64,000 nt of DNA, taken from contig URRW01000008.1 of the NCBI GenBank assembly GCA_900550285.1, forward strand, positions 15,796 through 79,795, read 5' to 3'. This stretch comes from an uncultured Lachnospiraceae bacterium (GTDB lineage Bacteria; Bacillota; Clostridia; Lachnospirales; Lachnospiraceae). Every line of letters starts with the position of its first letter. Positions within the stretch are counted from its first letter, which is position 1. This document shows, piece by piece, positions 57,216 to 64,000 of this stretch. The position numbers were made by a program, and so were the translations under genes. The notes beneath the pieces were generated by a model. That model saw nothing but the letters and a program-made list of their open reading frames with translations, was not told the DNA's origin and did not search any database.

Positions 57216-59378
57216 TTACAAGCAACAGTAAAGCTGTCCGTCCGGCGCGACGGAAAGCTCCAGACCGCCCGCCTGCTCCCCTGCCTCCGACTTTGGTCTG
57301 CGCCCGCGCCGCTTCTTCTCCGGCTTCTTTTTTACGGGCTTTCCCTTTTCCAGCGCCTCGTACACGCGCAGAAGCTCCGCCACGCTCCACGCCTGCGCAA
57401 AACAGCCCTCCGACGTATTCGGCTCTTCCCCGTCGTACACCTCCGCAAGCTGTCCGGCGCAGCCCTCCCGCAGCGCACCCTCTATCCCCGAAAGCTGCCG
57501 GTACACCGTCTCCTTTGCCTCGCTGCTGTAATGATTTACCTTCAGATACGCCAGATAATAAGCGCCCAGCGGAAATGTCCAAACCGTTCCCTGATGGTAC
57601 GCCAGATCCCGCTGCTTCATGCTGCCGCCGTAGTGCGGGTGAAATTCCGGGTCGTTTTGTTCCAGAGAGCGCAGCCCCCACGGCGTATAAAGGCTCTCAA
57701 ACACCCGGTCTGTGACCGCCTTTTCCTGCCGCGCTTCCAGCATCGAAAAACGCTGGGAAACCGCCCAAATCTGATTGCAGCGCACCTGAAATTTTGCCCG
57801 CCTGCGGCGCTCCTTTTCTACTTCGCAAATCCCCGCTTCCTCAATCGGGAGCACGTCGTACAGACAGTTTTCCTCCTCATTCCAGAACTTTTTACAAAAG
57901 CTCATTTTTACCCGCTCCGCCTGTTTTTTCCAATGTAAGCCGTCCCTTCCGATGCGTTCCGCCAGCTCTGCCGCCGCGCAGAGCGCATTGTACCAGTAAG
58001 CGTTTAGCTCCACCGCCTTGCCGTGCCGCGGCGTCGGCAGGATGTCGCCGCAGCGCACATCCATCCACGTTACCTGCTCCATCCCTGCCCCCGCGCTGAT
58101 AAGCCCGTCTTCGTCCATAAAAATATGGAAATCCGTGCCCTTTTCATACCAACCCAGAACGTCCTCCACGACCGGAAAAGCTTCTTTTATAAAATCCACG
58201 TCCTCCGTCCGCAAAAAATACTCATACACCGCGCCGATAAACAAAAGCGATGCATCGGCAGTGTTATAAATCGGAGCCTGCCCGTTTTCGGGGAACATAT
58301 TCGGCATCAGCCCCCTGCGGCAGTATTTCATAAAGGTGCGGAAAATATTTTTTGCATCCTCAAAGCGCCCTGTGGACAGACAGCAGCCCGTCAGCGCGAT
58401 CATCGTGTCCCGTCCCCAATCCGCAAAAAAGGGATAGCCCGCAAGGATCGTTTTTCCATTTGTGGACCTTCTCTGCACCACGAACTGATCCGCGCTGCGC
58501 ACCAGCTCCCGCGCGCATTCGTGCTTCAAGCCCGCCTGCTCCAAAAGCGTCCGCTGCCTTTCGCGCTCCCGCTCCTGCAGCTTAACGACAAGCCCTTCCG
58601 CTTTCCCCTCTTTCAAAAAATTCCGTTCCAGACTGTACGCCACTTCCAGCTCCCGGCTCTCCCCTGCCCCGATCCGCGCCGCCAGCCTGTGATTGGAAAA
58701 CGCCCGTCCGACCGCGTTTCTCCCGTCGCGGCTGTCATGGGCGTAATACAGATCCTCCGTCCACACCGGCACGATCGCCTCCGCAGAAAGGTTTGTCCCG
58801 AAATAAAGCGTCAGCCCGTCGGACGCCACCGCCCCGCAGCAGCCCTCCTGCTGCTCGCTGCACTGTAAGGAAAAGCGTTTTCCCTCCGGTACCCGCGCCC
58901 CTTTTTCCGCAAACTGAAACAGCGGCGTCAGCACGAAACGCGCCTCCCTGCGCCCCCGGTTGCAGATCCGGTAACGCACGGCGACCGTATTTTCCCCATA
59001 CGCCATCGCCATCGTTTTTACAATTTCCACGCCCTGCACCTGATAGACCCACTCCGGAAAACCGTCCTGCACAAACGACTGTAAATACTGCTCGCCGCGC
59101 GCATTTTTCGTATAATCCACATACTGCTGGGAAGAAAGGCTCACTTTTCCACCGTTTTCCCCATCTTCTGTCCACACCTCTTCCTCGATCCGGCTCACGA
59201 GGCTGATCCTCTTTGCGGGCGGCTCCGTACAGCCCATGAGCACCGCCTGATCGCTGCGCGCATTCGCCCCCGTGACCGTCTGCGCGCAGAAGCCGCCCAG
59301 CCCGTTTGTCAGCAAAAATCCGTTCTCGATTCCCCTGTCGGAATTTTTCCAATCCGACTTTCCGTATATAAAACGCAT
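57216..59378 (-). CDS. Glycogen debranching enzyme
   Basis: 720 residues from the ATG at 59378 (CGGAG about ten bases upstream). It removes branches from glycogen through amylo-1,6-glucosidase activity. The N-terminal domain (ENGFLLTNGLGGFCAQTVTGANARS) and the C-terminal GDE barrel (PFFADWGRDTMIALTGCCLSTGRFEDAKNIF, PNMFPENGQAPIYNTADASLLFIGAVYEY, YHQGTVWTFPLGAYY) are recognisable. The last ~40 residues are Lys/Arg-rich and not typical. It complements glgB at 39848. Confidence 0.9.
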   Translation of the reverse strand: MRFIYGKSDWKNSDRGIENGFLLTNGLGGFCAQTVTGANARSDQAVLMGCTEPPAKRISLVSRIEEEVWTEDGENGGKVSLSSQQYVDYTKNARGEQYLQSFVQDGFPEWVYQVQGVEIVKTMAMAYGENTVAVRYRICNRGRREARFVLTPLFQFAEKGARVPEGKRFSLQCSEQQEGCCGAVASDGLTLYFGTNLSAEAIVPVWTEDLYYAHDSRDGRNAVGRAFSNHRLAARIGAGESRELEVAYSLERNFLKEGKAEGLVVKLQERERERQRTLLEQAGLKHECARELVRSADQFVVQRRSTNGKTILAGYPFFADWGRDTMIALTGCCLSTGRFEDAKNIFRTFMKYCRRGLMPNMFPENGQAPIYNTADASLLFIGAVYEYFLRTEDVDFIKEAFPVVEDVLGWYEKGTDFHIFMDEDGLISAGAGMEQVTWMDVRCGDILPTPRHGKAVELNAYWYNALCAAAELAERIGRDGLHWKKQAERVKMSFCKKFWNEEENCLYDVLPIEEAGICEVEKERRRRAKFQVRCNQIWAVSQRFSMLEARQEKAVTDRVFESLYTPWGLRSLEQNDPEFHPHYGGSMKQRDLAYHQGTVWTFPLGAYYLAYLKVNHYSSEAKETVYRQLSGIEGALREGCAGQLAEVYDGEEPNTSEGCFAQAWSVAELLRVYEALEKGKPVKKKPEKKRRGRRPKSEAGEQAGGLELSVAPDGQLYCCL

Positions 59379-59467
59379 GTTTTGTCTACTCCGTATTCCG
59401 ATAATAATTTGTTTTATCCTACCATAGAAGCCCGGGGTTTTCAATCAACGCCGCATACAAACGCGGC

Positions 59468-59520
59468 ACGGTCTGCCGCCGGGATCCCCCGCGCGCAAAA
59501 CCGTGCCGCCCTGTTTTTTG
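59468..59520 (+). terminator. GC-rich hairpin with T-run
   Basis: CGGCACGGT...ACCGTGCCG with a T-run after CCCTG on the plus strand. No plus-strand gene ends here, so its role is unclear; on the minus strand it follows the isomerase gene without a T-run. Confidence 0.4.
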
Positions 59521-59578
59521 CTTTTATTTCCAGCCGATGCCATCCGCCGCCGTTAAAGCTCCTGCTCTACGTATCTTC

Positions 59579-60220
59579 TTACGCCTCCAGCAGCTCCTTT
59601 ACGCACGCCGCGATCTTCTCATCCTTGCAGTTTGCAAAGAAATACTCCTGAAAATGCGCGCCTGCAACCGCGCCCTTTACCAGCTCGCGGTCAAGATTTT
59701 TCAGTATCGTGCAAAGGTCGTTGTGCGTTACCTTTTTTACCTCGTCAAGGATCTTCTTGTTGCGCTGCTCGGGCACAACCCTCTCCTTCGGATAGCCCTG
59801 TCCGCTCTCGCCCTCGAACAGCTTTTCAAAAATATACTGTAAATTCAGCTCCGCGCCCCAGCCAAAGCCCTTCGCAAACGGAAGCGCAATCGCGTTGCCG
59901 TCGTTGATCTGCGCAAACATATACGCATCGGAAGGATCGACGATATGCCCGCACAGCACGCCCGGAAATGCGTTGCACGCCAGCATCGCGCCCTCGCCCG
60001 TGCCGCAGCCCGTCACAACATAGTCCGCCGCGCCGGAATTTAACAGAATCGCCGCAAGGATGCCGTTCTGGACGTATGTAAGCTGATGCTCATCCTCCGC
60101 GCTGTACATCCCGTAATTAAATACCTCGTGTCCCTTCGGCTCCACGATTTTTTTCAAAACCTCTTCAATCTGGGCGTTCTTTGCCGCCTGGCTGTTTTCA
60201 TTGATCAGTGCGATCTTCAT
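59579..60220 (-). CDS. RpiB/LacA/LacB-family sugar-phosphate isomerase
   Basis: 213 residues from the ATG at 60220; a TTG two codons upstream is closer to AAGGGG. The nucleotide-like N-terminus (KIALINENSQ), the catalytic VVTGCGTGEGAMLACNAFPGVLCGHI with its Cys, and GNAIALPFAKGFGWGAELN are intact. The length is longer than RpiB alone and matches the ~210-residue RpiB/LacA/LacB variant. It would isomerise a five- or six-carbon sugar phosphate; the substrate is not clear. Confidence 0.87.
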   Translation of the reverse strand: MKIALINENSQAAKNAQIEEVLKKIVEPKGHEVFNYGMYSAEDEHQLTYVQNGILAAILLNSGAADYVVTGCGTGEGAMLACNAFPGVLCGHIVDPSDAYMFAQINDGNAIALPFAKGFGWGAELNLQYIFEKLFEGESGQGYPKERVVPEQRNKKILDEVKKVTHNDLCTILKNLDRELVKGAVAGAHFQEYFFANCKDEKIAACVKELLEA

Positions 60221-60445
60221 ATTCAATAACCCCTTTCCTTGTGCATCTGCCCGGCATTTTCCCTTTGCCGCAGCTCCATAGGGTCAGTATAATGGCAAAA
60301 GCACCTTATTTCCAGCTCCTTTCTGATACGAAATCTTGCAAAAAGTAGCTTCTGCGGGGATGGCATCTCCTTTTTAATGTGCTAAAATGCACAATCGGTG
60401 TGCGCTTGCTGCAAGATACGATACCAGATAAGGAGTTTTTTAACC

Positions 60446-61144
60446 ATGCAGGAACAACGACTAAAAACGAATCTTGACACAAACCTGATCAAACTGATCG
60501 CTATTATCGCAATGACGATCGACCATATCGGCGGGGCTTTATTCCCGGAATATCCCGTTTTCCGCTGGATCGGAAGAATCGCCTTCCCGCTTTTTTGCTA
60601 CTGCCTGACGGTCGGTATGCTGTATACCCACGACATCAAAAAATACCTGCTCCGTTTAGGGGCGTTTGCCCTCATCTCACAGCCGTTCTGGATTCTGGCT
60701 TTTAATGCGGACGATTTTGCGGGCAATATTTTCAATCTGAATATTTTCTTCACGCTGATCGTGAGCCTCGCAGCCACATGGGGCTTCAAGGAGAAAAAAT
60801 GGTGGCTGTTCATTGCGGGCATCCTTCTGCTGAGCTTTATCAACTTCGACTATTCGACAACAGGGCTTGTTTTGATGTTGATTTTCTATCTCTGCCGAAA
60901 TAAGCCGTGGCTGGGAGCCGTTATTTATACGCTCAGCTACCTGCCTGCGCTCAACGGATATATGGAAGACCCGCTCGCCCTGAAAATCGGCGGGCACGCC
61001 GTCGGATTTGAGATCTTTTCGCTCTTGGCTTTGCCGTTTATTTACATCCATACAAAGTCCAATCTCCGGATTTCAAAATGGTTTTTCTATATTTATTATC
61101 CGGCGCACCTTTTCGTCATTTTCCTGATCCAGCTTTTTCTATAA
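60446..61144 (+). CDS. TraX-like membrane protein
   Basis: 232 residues with about seven membrane segments. The N-terminal LIKLIAIIAMTIDHIGGALFPEYPVFRWIGRIAFPLFCYCLTVG is the TraX-family signature. TraX was described as an F-pilin acetylase on plasmids, but chromosomal copies like this one are widespread in Firmicutes with no known role. The start at 60446 follows AAGGAG; an in-frame start further up lacks a site. It stands alone. Confidence 0.85.
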   Translation: MQEQRLKTNLDTNLIKLIAIIAMTIDHIGGALFPEYPVFRWIGRIAFPLFCYCLTVGMLYTHDIKKYLLRLGAFALISQPFWILAFNADDFAGNIFNLNIFFTLIVSLAATWGFKEKKWWLFIAGILLLSFINFDYSTTGLVLMLIFYLCRNKPWLGAVIYTLSYLPALNGYMEDPLALKIGGHAVGFEIFSLLALPFIYIHTKSNLRISKWFFYIYYPAHLFVIFLIQLFL

Positions 61145-61169
61145 AGCTGCGCCTTTGCAGCCTGACGCA

Positions 61170-61216
61170 CAAAAATCCCGGTTCTCCTGCCGCCGCAAGA
61201 GTCCCGGGATTTGAAT
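61170..61216 (-). terminator. Rho-independent terminator of the acpP locus
   Basis: On the minus strand AAATCCCGG and CCGGGATTT pair around a ~20-base loop, then TTG. It lies about 50 bases after the stop of the acpP remnant. Confidence 0.7.
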
Positions 61217-61265
61217 ATCCTGATATATGATTCCTGTCTTTTTACTTCAAAACCGGATCCGTCAA

Positions 61266-61400
61266 TTACTCGATATCCTGATCCTTGATATATTCCATAA
61301 CGTCGCCGACAGTAGCAAGCTTCTCCAGATCCTCGGAAGGGATCTCGATACCGTACTCTTCCTCAAACGCCATAACCAGCTCAAACAGATCCAGAGAATC
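61266..61400 (-). pseudogene. acpP: Acyl carrier protein, C-terminal remnant
   Basis: Only 44 codons remain, reading DSLDLFELVMAFEEEYGIEI then PSEDLEKLATVGDVMEYIKD and a final QDIE. This is the second half of acyl carrier protein; the Ser of DSL is the phosphopantetheine site. Immediately upstream (at 61401) the frame meets a TAA, and the conserved residues before DSL are gone. Codon use is strongly biased, as for other highly expressed genes. The break is at exactly the point where the virD4-like sequence begins. Confidence 0.88.
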
Positions 61401-63353
61401 TTAATGAATAAAGACGAAACAAAGAATACGTTGCTCAGCCAAAATGTAGCAGTGGATAATGGGAAATTATCAAACATGAATATGCTGGTCATCGGGAACG
61501 CCGGAAGTTATAAATCGACTTCACTGGTCATTCCCAATGCACTTCTGGCATCGATGACCAATGTATTTTTGGATATCAAAGGAGAACTCCTCAGAAAAAC
61601 AGGAAGATATTTAGAGAATCAGGGAGTTGCAATCAAAGTTTTTAATCTGATCAACCCGGAAGAATCGGATCGGTGGAATCCCTTTGTTTATATCCGAGAC
61701 GAGGTTGGCTTGGTCAAATTGATCACAAATCTGCAGGAGTCTGTGAAGCCGCCAGATGCCATGAAAGGGGAACCGTTTTGGGATCAGGCAGTGAGCTTGT
61801 ATCTGATGTCTCTTTTCTCCTATGAATGGCTGCGGCAAGAACGGGAGAAAAAAGAGCATCCGGAACAGTATCAGGCGGCCACATTGCCGAGGGTTCTGCA
61901 GTTGGCAAATTTAGAAATGCAGCCAGGATCGGAGGAAAACAGTACCCGATTACAGGAGAAAATGGATGATCTTGCCAGAAAATATGGGGCAGATTATCCA
62001 CCAGTGCGTGATTACCGGAAACTAAAAGGCAATATGGAAGCCCAGGAAAACGTCAGCTGCGTCATTTTGATGGTAAACGCAATGCTGCGCCTTTGTGAGA
62101 TTCCTGCAATCAAGAGAATTCTAGAGTCGGATGATATGGATATCAAGAGTCTGGGAACAGGTGCGGATGGAATCCCAGGGAAAAAGACAGCCCTCTTTTT
62201 GGTCATGCCGGATAATGATCCGTCTTTTAATTTTTTGATTTCGATGTTTTATACGACCATGTTTGATGTATTGATCCATGCTGCAGATCATGAGTATGGA
62301 GGAGCACTTCCGATTCATGTCAGACTGTGGGCGGATGAATTCTATGCGGGCCCGAAACCAACCAGGACAGAAGTGTTGATGGGAACGATTCGGGGAAGAA
62401 ATATGTCCATTGTACCGATTCTGCAGTCAATCGCACAGGCAAAAGCATTATTTCCACAGGATAAATGGGAAATTTTTATAGAGAACTGCGCCGTACTTGT
62501 TTACATGGGATCTGGCCCGGCTGCAAAAACAACGCACAAGTTTATTTCAGAATTGATCGGGGAAATGACCATTGACGTGCGGAATGATGGCCGTACCTAT
62601 GGAGCCCATGGAAATGCAAATATACAGAATCAGAAATTAGGAAGAAGTCTGATGACACCGGCGGCTGTGAAAAGAATGAGGCGGAAGGATTGTATTCTTT
62701 TCATCGAGGGGCAATATCCGGTTTTTGATCAAAAGGCAATTCCATTCCAGACACCACGGTGGAAGGAAATGGAGAAATTAGCTGGGGAAGACGGATATCA
62801 TCACTCGGTAAAAGTTATATTTGACGAAGAACAAAGAACCTATTTTACAATTGAAACGAAAAAACAGATCCAATTTTTGAGTAAAGAACAAAGTGAAGCG
62901 TACAAAGAGATGGCAAAAAAGGATGACACAATCTATTATCGGGAAATTGATAAAGAGGCATTTCTCTATCTGAATTTCCGGAAGTACCCAAAACCCACCG
63001 AAGAAGAGATAACAAAGGCATTTCAAGTAGAACGTCAGGTAAGGAAGGAGCGGGTGGATCTGTTAAAACAGCAGGAGCTTCCGGAGGACGTGAAGCTATA
63101 TCAGGAAATGGAAGGGCAAGGATCTGCAGAGAAAGGAAAGGAATCAAATAAACAGGAGAAAGATCTGTCAGGAAGCATCTTGGATTGTATGGAACGCTAT
63201 CATACCATATTAAGCAAGGAACAGAAAGAAATTATGATAGAGAGCCTGGAAAAAGGACTAACAGAAGATCAGGTGAAACATTTGATGTTTTATCCAGCAG
63301 AAAAGATGTATCAATATCAAAGAGCATTTTTGTTACAGAATAGCAGTCAATAG
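61401..63353 (+). pseudogene. VirD4/TraG-like coupling protein, 5'-truncated
   Basis: About 650 residues of a VirD4-like (CD1115-type) T4SS coupling ATPase. LLSQNVAVDNGKLSNMNMLVIGNAGSYKSTS includes Walker A as GNAGSYKS, followed by FLDIKGELLRKTGRYL, VIDMEHSD-like INPEESDRWNPFVYI, LWADEFYAG (Walker B) and LFIEGQYPVFDQKAIPF. The usual N-terminal membrane helices and lead-in are absent, and the first ATG (61404) has no ribosome site. The reading frame runs back into the antisense of acpP, which is coincidence. Composition is AT-rich. It belongs to an integrative or conjugative element. Confidence 0.85.
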
Positions 63354-63489
63354 TTCGAGTGGCGTTCCGAATTTCGGAACAAATTCATACGCAAAAAATG
63401 GGGTGACTTTTTAACAGTCCTGTGATAAAATTGTGGCGGTTATTTGTGGTGTTGATATAGGCTTACTGAATGGGAAGAGAGAAGAAGTA

Positions 63490-64000
63490 ATGAAAGAAGA
63501 AACCTTTAAAAACAAAATACTATGGTACAATTTTATCATGTGCCTTCTGGTGGTATGCATTCATGCGCAAAATATGCATATTTTTCTGGAACCTGTGCCG
63601 TGGATCAACCAGTCTATTTCATTTTTTGTTGAGAGAATTGCCTGTTTGGCAGTTCCGGGATTTTTTATGTGTTCCGGATACCTGTTTTACAGAAATCTTA
63701 CCTGGGGAAACATACCAGAAAAATTAAAGCGCAGAGTTTACAGTCTGGTGATCCCATTTTTGATTTGGAATGTACTGTATTATCTTTTGCACTTGACAGC
63801 ACGTCAACTTCCGTATTTGGGGAAACTGTTTGATACGGCAGTACCATTTTCGTTACAGGAGTTCCTAAATGCAGTATTCTTTTACAAATACAATCCAGTA
63901 TTTTGGTTTATGCTGTATTTAATTTTGTTTTCTTTTTTAAGTCCGGTTATTTATGGCCTACTAAAGCAAAAGTGGATTGGCCTGTGTGTGGTGATTGTTG
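63490..64000 (+). CDS. Acyltransferase 3-family membrane protein, partial
   Basis: The first 170 residues are in the window, and the gene runs off the right edge. Membrane segments begin at KILWYNFIMCLLVVCIHAQN, with the His of CIHAQN at the usual position for acyltransferase-3 proteins. ERIACLAVPGFFMCSGYLF is the second family block. Such proteins O-acylate sugars or lipids. GGGAAGAGAG precedes the start. It may be cargo of the same mobile element as the virD4 relic; a 17-base palindrome (GTTCCGAA/TTCGGAAC) lies in the gap before it. Confidence 0.75.
   Translation, partial: MKEETFKNKILWYNFIMCLLVVCIHAQNMHIFLEPVPWINQSISFFVERIACLAVPGFFMCSGYLFYRNLTWGNIPEKLKRRVYSLVIPFLIWNVLYYLLHLTARQLPYLGKLFDTAVPFSLQEFLNAVFFYKYNPVFWFMLYLILFSFLSPVIYGLLKQKWIGLCVVIV

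Noticed and set aside
61227..61403. Apparent N-terminal extension of the VirD4 frame
   Set aside because: It is the antisense of the acpP remnant; no membrane helices or family residues are encoded.
1..64000. tRNA, rRNA, CRISPR arrays, complete insertion sequences
   Set aside because: None were recognised by reading. The only direct repeats found are the short tandem arrays listed, which lack spacer-repeat structure.

Overview
The window looks like a chromosomal segment of an anaerobic, probably spore-forming gut member of the Lachnospiraceae (Clostridia). The evidence is family content: a BofA-like sporulation protein, an archaeal-type prolyl-tRNA synthetase behind a T-box, PerR with a reverse rubrerythrin, a Clostridia-style Tad pilus operon, glycogen enzymes, and frequent TTG/GTG starts with strong Shine-Dalgarno sites. 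Most of the window is GC-rich. About 49.9-51.1 kb and everything after about 61.4 kb are visibly AT-richer. No tRNA, rRNA, CRISPR array or complete insertion sequence was recognised.

Layout. 0-11.5 kb: LacI-type regulator, membrane-anchored DUF5722 protein, GH29 alpha-L-fucosidase, pRiA4b ORF-3-like/SEC-C protein, an internally deleted NCS2 permease, ribosomal protein L25, T-box-controlled proS and an ion-transporter-like permease. 11.9-19.7 kb: a GHKL kinase/LytTR regulator pair, a YtvI-like permease, an O-antigen-ligase-like protein, an RluA pseudouridine synthase and an OmpR-type two-component system. 19.9-29.5 kb: perR-reverse rubrerythrin, a VanZ-like protein, an ECF sigma factor with an unusual downstream protein, pgi, a TSCPD protein, murG, a HIT protein and a rhomboid protease. 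29.5-38.8 kb: a ten-gene Tad pilus operon on the minus strand, transcribed from a good promoter near 38.8 kb. 38.9-47.4 kb: BofA, DUF2508, glgB, a TPR protein with a degenerate AAA-like domain, a small secreted protein and an XRE-sigma factor-DUF4367 operon. 47.6-61.1 kb: an MFS exporter, a double-HTH regulator with a facing secreted-peptide gene, GNAT, HAD, AlaX, a HAM1-like pyrophosphatase, rubrerythrin, an AAA/PD-(D/E)XK protein, glycogen debranching enzyme, RpiB-like isomerase and TraX. 61.3-64 kb: a broken acpP joined directly to a 5'-truncated virD4-like coupling gene, then the start of an acyltransferase.

The best candidate for an undescribed system is at 49.08-51.51 kb. A 637-residue regulator carries two helix-turn-helix domains, each followed by a long helical region. 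Its stop codon directly abuts that of a convergent gene for an 82-residue peptide with a signal sequence and a short C-terminal tail. A 17-bp half-site (TTTCCATTTNCGTATAG, one mismatch) lies upstream of both genes, within larger dyads. This suggests a peptide-signalling module. The function is inferred from domain layout and shared DNA sites, not shown.

Other notable points are the double truncation at about 61,400, the NCS2 deletion that removes the expected substrate-site region, a frameshift-like start and a G8 tract in the promoter spacer of the MFS gene, seven 11-bp repeats at the end of murG, and two families of dispersed hairpins.
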